From CAZEIW01 sp964512305 (GTDB lineage: Bacteria; Pseudomonadota; Gammaproteobacteria; Burkholderiales; Burkholderiaceae_F), in contig CAZEIW010000046.1 of assembly GCA_964512305.1 (NCBI GenBank), forward strand, positions 33,052 through 97,051: a stretch of 64,000 bases of DNA, read 5' to 3'. This document shows positions 1-7,559 of this stretch, piece after piece. Under the pieces are notes generated by a model. The model saw nothing but the letters and a program-made list of their open reading frames with translations, ran no database searches and was not told the origin of the DNA. The first letter of the stretch is position 1. Each line of letters starts with the position of its first letter. The position numbers and the translations under genes are program-made.

Positions 1-437
1 TGTTGATCGGCGTGGTGCCGGTGATCAATCTCGAATGGATCCAGAAGATCCACCGCGACAAGGCCGCGCGCGGATACTCGACCGAGGCGGTGACCGACGT
101 GATCCTGCGCCGGATGCACGACTACGTGCACTACATCTGCCCGCAGTTCACGCGCACGCACGTCAACTTCCAGCGGGTGCCGACGGTCGACACTTCGAAC
201 CCGTTCACCGCGCGCGAGATCCCGACCGCCGACGAAAGCTTCCTGGTGATCCGCTTCGCCGATCCGAAGGGGATCGATTTCCCGTATCTTCTCAACATGC
301 TGCACGACTCGTTCATGTCGCGGCCGAACACGATCGTGGCGCCGGGAGGCAAGATGGAGCTCGCGATGCAGCTGATCTTCACGCCGTTCATCTGGCGCAT
401 GATCGAGCGGCGCAAGAAGTCGCTCGGACGCCACTGA
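1..437 (+). CDS. cbbP: Phosphoribulokinase, C-terminal part (5' end outside window)
   Basis: The enzyme phosphorylates ribulose 5-phosphate to ribulose 1,5-bisphosphate, the committed step that supplies RuBisCO in the Calvin cycle. About 145 C-terminal residues are visible. They include the segments VVPVINLEWIQKIHRDKA, GYSTEAVTD, YICPQFSRTHVNFQRVP-like (here YICPQFTRTHVNFQRVP) and SRPNTIVAPGGKMELAMQL, which are characteristic of the proteobacterial (class I) phosphoribulokinase C-terminus. The start and the ATP-binding P-loop lie upstream of the window. Transketolase follows after 18 bp on the same strand, as in many cbb operons. Family assignment is firm. That the organism fixes CO2 is inference, because RuBisCO itself is not seen. 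Confidence 0.93.
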   Translation, partial: LIGVVPVINLEWIQKIHRDKAARGYSTEAVTDVILRRMHDYVHYICPQFTRTHVNFQRVPTVDTSNPFTAREIPTADESFLVIRFADPKGIDFPYLLNMLHDSFMSRPNTIVAPGGKMELAMQLIFTPFIWRMIERRKKSLGRH

Positions 438-455
438 TTCCGGAAGGGCACGACG

Positions 456-2492
456 ATGGATTCGATCAAGAAGCCGGCAACGCCGGGTCAGGGCGACACG
501 CCCCGCCGCGAACTGGCGAACGCCATTCGCGCGCTGGCGATGGATGCGGTGCAAAAGGCGAACTCCGGGCATCCGGGCATGCCGATGGGGATGGCCGACA
601 TCGCCGAGGTCTTGTGGCGCCATCACTTGCGCCACAACCCGGTCAATCCGCAATGGGCGAACCGGGACCGTTTCGTGATCTCCAACGGCCACGGCTGCAT
701 GCTGCAGTATGCGCTGCTGCACCTGAGCGGCTACGATCTGCCGATCGAGGAGATCAAGCGTTTCCGGCAGCTGCACTCGAAGACGCCGGGGCATCCGGAG
801 TACGGCCTGACGCCCGGCGTCGAGACGACGACCGGTCCGCTCGGACAGGGAATCGCCAACGCGGTCGGCATGGCGATCGCCGAGAAGGTTCTCGCCGCGA
901 CCTTCAACCGTCCGGGCCTCGACATCGTCGACCACCACACCTACGTCTTCCTGGGCGACGGCTGCATGATGGAAGGCATTTCCCACGAGGTCTGCTCCCT
1001 CGCGGGAACGCTGGGGCTGGGCAAGCTGATCGCGCTGTACGACGACAACGGCATCTCGATCGATTCGGAAAAGGGGCGCATCGACCACTGGTTCACCGAC
1101 GACACGCCCAAGCGCTTCGAGAGCTACGGCTGGCACGTCGTTGCGGCAGTCGACGGGCACGACCCGGAGGCGATCGACAAGGCCATCCGTGCCGCCAAGG
1201 CGGTCACGGACCGGCCGAGCCTGATCTGCTGCAAGACGGTCATCGGGCAGGGGTCGCCGAACAAGGCGAACACGGGGGCCGTCCACGGCGCTGCACTGGG
1301 TGACGCCGAAGTGGCCGCCACTCGCAAGAACATCGGCTGGGAATATCCGCCGTTCGAGATTCCCGAGCGCATCTACCAGGCCTGGGATGCCCGGAGCACC
1401 GGAGCTCGCCTGGAGCGCGACTGGAATCAGCTGTTCGCGAAATACGAGCAGTCGCACCCCGAGCTAGCGCGCGAGTTCACCCGGCGCCTGAGCGGCGTGC
1501 TGCCTGCAGGGCTGCACGAACGGGTCGAAGCCCTGGTCGTGAAGACCCGGGAGAAGGCGGAGAACATCGCCACCCGCAAGGCCTCCCAGAACGCGATCGA
1601 GGGGCTCGCTTCCGAACTGCCGGAGCTGATCGGGGGCTCGGCCGACCTGGCGGGCTCGAACCTGACGCTGTGGTCCGGTGCGAAGCCGATCACGCGCACC
1701 GAGGCGGGCAACTACCTGTTCTACGGCGTGCGCGAGTTCGGCATGAGCGCGATCATGAACGGGCTTGCGCTGCACGGCGGTTTCATCCCGTACGGCGGCA
1801 CGTTCCTGACGTTCGCCGACTACTCGCGCAATGCGCTGCGGATGGCGGCGCTGATGAAGATCCGGACCATCTTCGTGTTCACCCACGACTCGATCGGGCT
1901 GGGCGAAGATGGGCCCACGCACCAGTCGGTCGAACACCTGGCGTGCCTGCGGCTGATTCCCAACCTGGACGTCTGGCGGCCGTGCGACACGAAGGAATCG
2001 CTGATCGCGTGGCGGGCCGCGATCGAGCGCCGCGACGGTCCCTCGTGCCTGGTGTTTTCGCGCCAGAACCTGCCGTTCCAGGCACGCACGCCCGACGCCG
2101 CGCACAACATCGCCAGGGGCGGCTACGTCCTCGAGGATTCGACGGGCAAGCCGGCCGCGGTCATCATCGCGACCGGCTCGGAGGTGCATCTGGCCACGGG
2201 CGCGCGCAAGGTGCTCGCCGGCCAGGGCATCGACGTCCGCGTGGTGTCGATGCCGTCGACCGCCGTGTTCGACCGCCAGGACGCGGCGTATCGGGAGAGG
2301 GTGCTGCCGCGCGGCGTTCCGCGTGTCTCCGTCGAAGCGGGCGTCACCGATTACTGGCGCAAGTACGTGGGCCTGGACGGCGGCGCGATCGGCGTCGACC
2401 GCTTCGGCGAATCGGCCCCGGCCGGGGAACTGTTCAAGTACTTCGGGGTGACGGTCGAGAAGGTGGTGGAGAAGGTGAGGGAAGTGCTGTAG
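456..2492 (+). CDS. tkt: Transketolase (Calvin cycle / pentose phosphate)
   Basis: A thiamine-diphosphate enzyme that moves two-carbon ketol units between sugar phosphates; in a cbb operon it regenerates ribulose 5-phosphate. The 678-residue length is normal. Visible are the N-terminal substrate/TPP motif NSGHPGMPMGMAD (about residues 36-48), GPLGQG, the Mg-TPP motif GDGCMMEGISHE leading to DDNGISID, the pyrimidine-domain GVREFGMSAIMNG, and DGPTHQSVEHLA near residue 490. The ATG is preceded by GGAAGGG at 8 bp. The gene follows the phosphoribulokinase gene by 18 bp, so the two are probably co-transcribed and this is likely the cbbT copy. Whether a second housekeeping tkt exists elsewhere is unknown. 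Confidence 0.96.
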   Translation: MDSIKKPATPGQGDTPRRELANAIRALAMDAVQKANSGHPGMPMGMADIAEVLWRHHLRHNPVNPQWANRDRFVISNGHGCMLQYALLHLSGYDLPIEEIKRFRQLHSKTPGHPEYGLTPGVETTTGPLGQGIANAVGMAIAEKVLAATFNRPGLDIVDHHTYVFLGDGCMMEGISHEVCSLAGTLGLGKLIALYDDNGISIDSEKGRIDHWFTDDTPKRFESYGWHVVAAVDGHDPEAIDKAIRAAKAVTDRPSLICCKTVIGQGSPNKANTGAVHGAALGDAEVAATRKNIGWEYPPFEIPERIYQAWDARSTGARLERDWNQLFAKYEQSHPELAREFTRRLSGVLPAGLHERVEALVVKTREKAENIATRKASQNAIEGLASELPELIGGSADLAGSNLTLWSGAKPITRTEAGNYLFYGVREFGMSAIMNGLALHGGFIPYGGTFLTFADYSRNALRMAALMKIRTIFVFTHDSIGLGEDGPTHQSVEHLACLRLIPNLDVWRPCDTKESLIAWRAAIERRDGPSCLVFSRQNLPFQARTPDAAHNIARGGYVLEDSTGKPAAVIIATGSEVHLATGARKVLAGQGIDVRVVSMPSTAVFDRQDAAYRERVLPRGVPRVSVEAGVTDYWRKYVGLDGGAIGVDRFGESAPAGELFKYFGVTVEKVVEKVREVL

Positions 2493-2512
2493 GCGCGAGC
2501 GGCCGGGCCGTC

Positions 2513-2698
2513 ATGGCCGGGCTTGTCCCGGCCATCCGTAAGCCTGCCCCCGGGCTTGACCCGAGGCTTGACCCGAGGCTTGACCCGGGTTGGTGCGTAC
2601 TGCATGCACTTCGTCCTGCACCGACGTGGATCCCCGGGACAAGCCCGGGGATGACCCACTCATGCATGGTCGCCAAACAGCCCCGGAACAGCCCGGGG
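2513..2698. repeat. Cluster of GC-rich inverted repeats plus 12-bp direct repeats
   Basis: Three hairpins lie between the convergent tkt and cytochrome c genes. 2513-2535 has arms ATGGCCGGG/CCCGGCCAT around a 5-nt loop. 2630-2652 has arms ATCCCCGGG/CCCGGGGAT around ACAAG. 2681-2698 has arms CCCCGG/CCGGGG. Between the first two, the 12-bp unit GCTTGACCCGAG is repeated in tandem at 2554-2565, 2566-2577 and, with one change, 2578-2589. There is no T-run, so these are not typical intrinsic terminators, although they could end transcription from both sides. They resemble the interspersed palindromic repeats often found between convergent proteobacterial genes. Confidence 0.75.
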
Positions 2699-2709
2699 AT
2701 GCCGCCTGT

Positions 2710-3402
2710 CTACGAATTCTTCGCCTGCGGCGCCCCGTTCTTCTGCGGCGCCGCCGTTCCCTTGCTGAACATGTAGACGATCGCGTTGCGCAGCTCGGTA
2801 TCGGTCAGGTTGACCATGCCGCCCCGCGCCGGCATGCCGCCGTGCCCGTTGATCGCCGAGCGCACGAGGGCGTCGAGCCCTTGCTTCAGGCGCGGCGTCC
2901 ACGCGGCGCGGTCGCCGATCTTCGGCGCGCCGTTGACCCCCGCTTCGTGGCACTTGTGGCATTGCGCCGCGACGACCTGTTCGCCGGTGCGCTCGGCGGG
3001 CAGGGCGGCCTTGCTGATGGGCTCGGTCCAGTGCCCGCCGGACTGGTTGACCATGTAGGTGATCGCGCGCTGGATCTCGATGTCGCTCAGCGTGAAGTCG
3101 GTGCCGTGCGGCGGCATCTTCCGGATTCCCCGCAGCGCGTGCGCGGTCAGGCTTGCGAGGCCTTGCGACGAGCGCTTGGCCCATGCCTTGTCGTCGCCGA
3201 TCCTGGGGGCGCCGTTGACGCCGGTCGCGTGGCATTTCGAGCAGGTGGCCGCGACGATCTCCTTGCCGGAACGCTCCGGCGTGTCGCCGAACGCGCGCTG
3301 CCCGGCGGCGCTCAGCGCCAGCGCAAGACTGATTGCCATTATCAGTTTCAGCCTGGTCTCGGCCATCGACGACCGGCGGGCGGTGGTGCTTGTGCTGCTC
3401 AT
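2710..3402 (-). CDS. Dihaem cytochrome c (tandem c5-like domains), periplasmic
   Basis: A 230-residue exported electron carrier with two class I cytochrome c domains, each with a CxxCH haem site: CSKCH at about 54-58 and CHKCH at about 148-152. Each is followed by the c5-like sequence GVNGAP and later by a Met-containing segment (KMPPHG, GGMPARGG) that can provide the sixth ligand. The two halves are clearly duplicated. The start at 3402 was chosen because GGAG lies 7 bp upstream; an internal Met (3366) begins the hydrophobic signal stretch but has no ribosome site. It lies 152 bp downstream of the NrfD gene on the same strand and is a plausible soluble partner of that complex. The partner role is inference. 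Confidence 0.88.
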   Translation of the reverse strand: MSSTSTTARRSSMAETRLKLIMAISLALALSAAGQRAFGDTPERSGKEIVAATCSKCHATGVNGAPRIGDDKAWAKRSSQGLASLTAHALRGIRKMPPHGTDFTLSDIEIQRAITYMVNQSGGHWTEPISKAALPAERTGEQVVAAQCHKCHEAGVNGAPKIGDRAAWTPRLKQGLDALVRSAINGHGGMPARGGMVNLTDTELRNAIVYMFSKGTAAPQKNGAPQAKNS

Positions 3403-3554
3403 TGCGCGTCTCCAACGCATGGAATCGAAAATCGGACCGGACGGCGATCGCTGACCTCGGCGGAATGAGACACCCGATGACATCGAGCCGTATTACGCTG
3501 GGTCAAGCCGGCAGCGATTAGCGCCCGCGAAAGCGGCCGGGACCCGCCTGGGCG

Positions 3555-4742
3555 CTAGGCCGCCACGGCCGAGGCCGGGGCGTCGTTCCACGGCGACACG
3601 AACCGCGTCGCGACGAACAGCAGCACGAAGGGCACGACCAGCACGATCGCCGCCGCGAGCACGCCTTCGCGCCCGAGGATCTCCGGCACGTAGGTCACGA
3701 GGCCCTTCCCGGTCTTCCCGATCTCCTGCCCGCCGATTACGACGTTCCAGCGCATCATGATCACCGCGAACAGCACCAGTGCCGCGCTCGCCGTGTTCAG
3801 CACGATCATCGCCCGGCCCCTGAGGCCGCGCCAGACCACGAACGTCAGCGCGAGCAGGGGCGCGAGCGAACCGAGCCCGAACTGCAGGCCGAAAAGCCGC
3901 AGCGACGCAGGGCCGCTCATGTATTCCTTGATCGCCTCGATCCCCTCGCGGCTTCGGTAGAGCAGGCTCGCCAGCTCGACCCCTTCGAGCAGCAGCGCCG
4001 GCATCAGGAACCCCCACAGCGTGTACCCGAGCGCCCTGACGCAGGCCTCGTCGATCGCGACCTTGCGCCAGCGGCACGTCACCACGTAGGCGACGATCAC
4101 GAGCGCGGTGCCCGAGATCACGGCCGAAAGCAGGAACACCGGCGGCATCAGGTCGGAGCTCCACCACTCGCGCGATTTGAGCGACCCGAACACGAACCCG
4201 ACGTAGCCGTGCAGGCCGAGCGCGGCCGGTATGCCGAGCACCGAGAAGAAATAGATCCACTTGTGGTCGTAGTGCATCGCCTTTTCCGACAGGTCGTCGG
4301 AACCGAGCGACACGATGCGGCAGATGCGGTTCAGCGGCCAGCGGGCGCTGCGAGAGAGCTCCACGATCTGCGGCCTGAAGACGAACCAGTTCTCGAGCAT
4401 CAGCAGGATTACGTAGAAGGCGGCGGCGTAGCCGAAGATCGCGAACGCCGAGGTCAGGTGCGGCGTGATCATCGCGTTGAAGGCGCGCTCGGGATGGCCC
4501 AGGTGCAGCAGCAGCGGCAGCGGCACGCACACCATCAGGCACAGCGCCAGCAGCATCGAGAAGTTCGACACCGGCCGGAACTGCTTGATGCCGAAGACGT
4601 GATACAGGCTCGAGACCGTGAACGAGCCGGCGACCAGCCCCGTCAGGTACGGATAGACGACGATCAGCACCGACCACGGGATCACCGTCTCGTTCGGATA
4701 GACGTAGCCGGTGTACGGTCCGGCCTGGAACAGGGCGTCCAC
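3555..4742 (-). CDS. NrfD/PsrC-type polytopic membrane quinone subunit
   Basis: An integral membrane protein of about 395 residues with roughly eight to ten hydrophobic helices, of the NrfD/PsrC family. Such subunits bind menaquinone or ubiquinone and pass electrons to or from a partner ferredoxin subunit. Recognisable segments are the N-terminal TGYVYPNETVIPWSVLIV, the LGHPERAFNA motif after helix 3 and the MPPVFLLSAVISGTA region. The start is a GTG whose G is also the last base of the upstream ferredoxin stop (TAGTG), with AAGGAGG about 9 bp upstream, so translation is coupled. No catalytic molybdopterin subunit is present beside it. This points to a cytochrome-to-quinone role rather than a classical reductase (inference). 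Confidence 0.88.
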   Translation of the reverse strand: MDALFQAGPYTGYVYPNETVIPWSVLIVVYPYLTGLVAGSFTVSSLYHVFGIKQFRPVSNFSMLLALCLMVCVPLPLLLHLGHPERAFNAMITPHLTSAFAIFGYAAAFYVILLMLENWFVFRPQIVELSRSARWPLNRICRIVSLGSDDLSEKAMHYDHKWIYFFSVLGIPAALGLHGYVGFVFGSLKSREWWSSDLMPPVFLLSAVISGTALVIVAYVVTCRWRKVAIDEACVRALGYTLWGFLMPALLLEGVELASLLYRSREGIEAIKEYMSGPASLRLFGLQFGLGSLAPLLALTFVVWRGLRGRAMIVLNTASAALVLFAVIMMRWNVVIGGQEIGKTGKGLVTYVPEILGREGVLAAAIVLVVPFVLLFVATRFVSPWNDAPASAVAA

Positions 4743-5608
4743 TAGCTGACCTCCTTGTCGATGCCGACGTAGAAGACGTTCGGCGCGTTGCCGGTCTCCG
4801 GCTTCAGGACCTGGACGCGGTTGTCGCGGATGAAGCGGCTGACGTCGCTTTCCTTGTCGTTCAGGTCGCCGAACAGCCGCGCGCCGACCGGACACACCTC
4901 GACGCACGCCGGCTTCAACCCCTTGGTGATCCGGTGATAGCACCACGTGCACTTGTCGGTGACGCCCTTCGCGTGATTGAAGAAGCGGGCGCCGTAGGGG
5001 CAGGCCTGCACGCAGTACTGGCAGCCGATGCAGTACTTGTGGTCGATCAGCACGGCGCCGTCGGCGGTCTTGTAGGTGGCGCCGGTCGGGCAGACCTGGA
5101 CGCAGGCGGGATTGGTGCAGTGATTGCACAGCTTGGGGACGAAGAACGCCTTCTCGACCTTGGCGCCGCGGTAGCGGTTGGCGAACCGGTACTCGCCCTC
5201 GGATCCGGCCTCGGCGATGTTCACCGGGTCCGCCATGCTGTCGATGTGCGCCCGGTCCTCGCCCTCGAGCGTGACGTAGCGCTCGACCCAGGTGCGGAAG
5301 TGGTGCGCGTCGAGCGCGACGCCGTTTTCGCGCTTGCAGGCGACGACGCAGCGCAGGCAGCCGATGCACTTGGTCGCATCGACGCCATACGCCCAGCGAT
5401 GCCGGGTCCAGTCGTAACCCGGGACCGCCGGGGTCTTGGGCCCATTTTCCGGCTTCGGCGCGGCGGGCGCGGCGTCGGTCGACGCCGCGGCGGCGGAGCC
5501 GAGCAGCCCGGCGGCACCGGCGACGGCGCCGGCGCAGGCGGCGCCGCGGCCGATGTCGCGCAGGAAGATGCGCCGCGCAGGCAGTGCCGGCTTGTCGTCA
5601 TTGCTCAT
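4742..5608 (-). CDS. Tat-exported four-cluster ferredoxin subunit (NrfC/PsrB/DmsB-like)
   Basis: A 288-residue iron-sulfur protein with four cysteine groups for four [4Fe-4S] clusters: C81/84/87/91, C161/164/169/173, C193/196/199/203 and C220/223/235/239. The N-terminus has a twin-arginine signature (RRIFLRD at 12-18) followed by an Ala-rich hydrophobic stretch, so the folded protein should be exported by Tat to the periplasmic face. The family normally wires a catalytic or cytochrome subunit to an NrfD/PsrC membrane protein, and the NrfD gene follows with a 1-bp overlap. The hexahaem cytochrome gene ends 15 bp upstream. The three form one operon. Most likely this is the electron wire between the multihaem cytochrome and the membrane quinone site. 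Confidence 0.9.
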   Translation of the reverse strand: MSNDDKPALPARRIFLRDIGRGAACAGAVAGAAGLLGSAAAASTDAAPAAPKPENGPKTPAVPGYDWTRHRWAYGVDATKCIGCLRCVVACKRENGVALDAHHFRTWVERYVTLEGEDRAHIDSMADPVNIAEAGSEGEYRFANRYRGAKVEKAFFVPKLCNHCTNPACVQVCPTGATYKTADGAVLIDHKYCIGCQYCVQACPYGARFFNHAKGVTDKCTWCYHRITKGLKPACVEVCPVGARLFGDLNDKESDVSRFIRDNRVQVLKPETGNAPNVFYVGIDKEVS

Positions 5609-5623
5609 GTCATTGCCCTTCGC

Positions 5624-6607
5624 TCAATGGGGCGCGCCGCTGCAGCCGAGGCTCGCGTAGTGGGTCGCCAGATTCGAGATGTCGGCATCGGACAGGCCGC
5701 GCGCCACCGGCGACATGAACGGGTTGTCGCGCGAGCCGTCCTTGAAGGCCTTCAGCGCGGTGGACAGATAGCCCGGGTTCTGGCCCGCGAGCCTGGGCCA
5801 GGCCGCGTTGACCGGCCCGCCGGCGCCGCCGTGACACGCCGCGCATTGCTTCGCCAGCTTCGCGCCGAGCGCGGCGTCCCCGTCGCCGCGCCTGCCGGGC
5901 GCCGCGCGGCAGGCGAGGGCTCCGAAATACGCGGCGAGCTTCGCCACGCCGTCGTCGGGCACCGTCTGCGCCATCGGCGCCATCGTCGGCTCCTTGCGGG
6001 TGCCGGTCTTGAAGGCCCCCAGCGCCCGGGCGAGGTAGGCCGGGTTCTGCCCGGCGAGGTTCGGCCAGACATCGTTGGCGGCCATGCCGTTGGCTCCATG
6101 GCACGCGGCGCAGACCGCCGCGTTCGCGGAGGCCTCCTTCAGGTCGGCCGACGCCGGCTTCGGCGAAGGCGCGATCTTCGGCGAGTGCGGGTTGTGGCAC
6201 GAAATGCACTGCGGCGACGGGTAGTGCGTGCTCGAATCGACCTGGCGCACCGAGGTCAGCGGGCGGCCCGGCATCGCTTCGTGGCACTGCGTGCACAGGC
6301 GGACCGTGTCGGACGGCAGGCCGACCTTCAGCGCCTGCGGATGCCCCGGCGCGGCGTTGTGGCACACCTCGCAGATCACCGTCTTGTGCAGCCCGGCCGA
6401 CCATTCGGCCAGGCGCGGCGCATGGCACGACGTGCATGGCTTCGGCGTCTGGAACGACGGCGTCATCGCCGCGATCTCGGCCACCGAGTCGCCGCGGTAG
6501 TGGCCGTAGCGATAGAACGAATCGGCCGTGAAGTACGACTTCGCCAGCACGGCAGCGACGCCGCACCCGATGATCACGGCGATCAACCGAACGATATGAC
6601 GTGGCAT
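5624..6607 (-). CDS. Hexahaem cytochrome c: four-haem N-terminal domain fused to two c4-like domains
   Basis: A 327-residue protein anchored or exported by an N-terminal hydrophobic helix (about 7-23). It has six CxxCH sites: CTSCH 58-62, CEVCH 79-83, CTQCH 105-109, CISCH 134-138, CAACH 166-170 and CAACH 255-259. The first four lie in a compact NapC/c7-like multihaem region ending with HNPHSPK. The last two are in tandem class I domains sharing the segments WPNLAGQNPAYL / WPRLAGQNPGYL and Met ligands (APMAQ, FMSPVA), like cytochrome c4. It is the first gene of the minus-strand operon and stands 521 bp from the divergent cytochrome operon. I infer that it takes electrons from periplasmic or outer-membrane cytochromes and passes them to the ferredoxin/NrfD pair. 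I know no named protein with exactly this layout. Confidence 0.88.
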   Translation of the reverse strand: MPRHIVRLIAVIIGCGVAAVLAKSYFTADSFYRYGHYRGDSVAEIAAMTPSFQTPKPCTSCHAPRLAEWSAGLHKTVICEVCHNAAPGHPQALKVGLPSDTVRLCTQCHEAMPGRPLTSVRQVDSSTHYPSPQCISCHNPHSPKIAPSPKPASADLKEASANAAVCAACHGANGMAANDVWPNLAGQNPAYLARALGAFKTGTRKEPTMAPMAQTVPDDGVAKLAAYFGALACRAAPGRRGDGDAALGAKLAKQCAACHGGAGGPVNAAWPRLAGQNPGYLSTALKAFKDGSRDNPFMSPVARGLSDADISNLATHYASLGCSGAPH

Positions 6608-6666
6608 TGCCCGCTCTCTTCCGCGATCGACCGCGTCATTGTCCGAGGCGCGGCGGCTGCCGCACT

Positions 6667-6680
6667 TTGACCAGAATCAA
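6667..6680 (-). promoter_or_regulatory. FNR/Anr-type box upstream of the hexahaem-ferredoxin-NrfD operon
   Basis: The sequence TTGACCAGAATCAA matches the FNR-family consensus TTGAT-N4-ATCAA with a single change. On the minus strand a weak -10 (GACAAT, 6638-6643) lies so that the box centre is about 42 bp upstream of the implied start point, the class II activator position. The ATG follows about 25 bp further on. The start point is inferred, not measured. Confidence 0.6.
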
Positions 6681-7031
6681 TGGCGCGGTCGAAGATCAAT
6701 TCGATTCCGCTTTCGTTTGTTGCAATCGAGACGCGGAAGCCGTCTCTTGACGGAAGATGACAACGAGTTCCATTGCGATTCCATCGCGATTGCCGCCGCC
6801 TTGACGGCGGGCGCGTTCGCGACAGTGACGGGATCCGCTGCCGGTCGGGCAGGGGCGATGCCGGTCCCACTGATCCGGTCGGCCGAAACTGATTGCATCG
6901 ACACCGATCAAGTGTTTCGCATATCCGCTTCATTAATCGCCGCGCGGGCGCGCGGCAAGACGGTCCGCCTCCGGCACGATCGGTCGAACAGCCGGGCGTT
7001 CGGCATGGACACAACGCCCCAGACACGCGAA

Positions 7032-7045
7032 TTGACAGCGATCAA
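7032..7045 (+). promoter_or_regulatory. FNR/Anr-type box upstream of the cytochrome c / decahaem / porin operon
   Basis: TTGACAGCGATCAA matches the FNR-family consensus TTGAT-N4-ATCAA with the same single change as the box on the other side of this gap. A -10-like CCTAAT at 7068-7073 implies a start near 7080, which puts the box centre at about -41.5, the class II activator position. The first gene starts at 7129. Confidence 0.62.
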
Positions 7046-7128
7046 GAGGCCTTGCACCGATCTGGCGCCTAATGCGCCCCGAGAAGAGATTCGATTTCAT
7101 TGAGTTCAAAGCAAATAGGAGAGACCAG

Positions 7129-7479
7129 ATGAGCGTTAGGGGTGCCGCGAGGGCGGCTGTCGGGTATCTGCTGGTTGGCGCAGTGGCGGGGCTTGCGGCG
7201 AACGCGCTGGCCGCGGACGAAGAAGCGGCCAGGACGCTGGCGCGGCAGAACAACTGCTTCAAGTGCCACGCGGTCGACAAGAAGAAGGAAGCGCCCGCCT
7301 GGCGCGACGTCGCGGCCAAGTACAAGGGCAAGCCCGACGCCGAGGCCAAGCTGATCCATCACGTGACGTCCGGCGAGAAGGTCAAGTTCGAGGACGGCCA
7401 CGAGGAAGATCACAAGATCATCAAGACCACCGACCAGGCGGCGATCAAGAACCTGGTCGACTGGATCCTGTCCCTCTAA
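7129..7479 (+). CDS. Small monohaem cytochrome c lacking a Met ligand, periplasmic
   Basis: A 116-residue exported protein: signal peptide to about residue 29 (AANALAAD), then a class I-like cytochrome domain with CFKCH at 43-47. The family ending NLVDWILSL is present. The usual Met-Pro sixth-ligand loop is replaced by a His/Lys-rich segment (VKFEDGHEEDHKIIKTTD), and no Met occurs after the start codon. The second axial ligand is therefore probably His or Lys, or the site is open. The ATG has AGGAGAG at about 7 bp; an upstream in-frame Met at 7072 has no ribosome site. It leads the decahaem/porin operon. Its position resembles the monohaem MtoD-type shuttle of iron oxidisers, though homology to MtoD is not established here. 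Confidence 0.85.
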   Translation: MSVRGAARAAVGYLLVGAVAGLAANALAADEEAARTLARQNNCFKCHAVDKKKEAPAWRDVAAKYKGKPDAEAKLIHHVTSGEKVKFEDGHEEDHKIIKTTDQAAIKNLVDWILSL

Positions 7480-7559
7480 TCAATTCGCCGGCCGGGCCGG
7501 CGTCGTGCAGGGCGCGCAGATGCGCCCCACGGGCCGGCCTGCGCTCAGGAGGCAAGAAA

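Larger units (their letters stand above)
6608..7128. other. Divergent intergenic region between the two cytochrome operons (521 bp)
   Basis: I see no convincing gene here. An open frame on the plus strand (6639-7103) lacks a ribosome site and resembles no protein I know. The stretch is more AT-rich than the flanking genes, as expected for regulatory DNA. It contains two FNR-type boxes (6667-6680 and 7032-7045), each placed to serve one of the two divergent operons. The middle 300 bp may hold further sites that I cannot name. Confidence 0.7.

Noticed and set aside
2554..2589. Short CRISPR-like array
   Set aside because: The 12-bp units are directly adjacent with no spacers and only three copies; it is a simple tandem repeat.
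6639..7103. 154-codon open frame on the plus strand in the divergent cytochrome gap
   Set aside because: No ribosome site, no recognisable domain, and it covers both FNR-type boxes and the promoter of the downstream gene.
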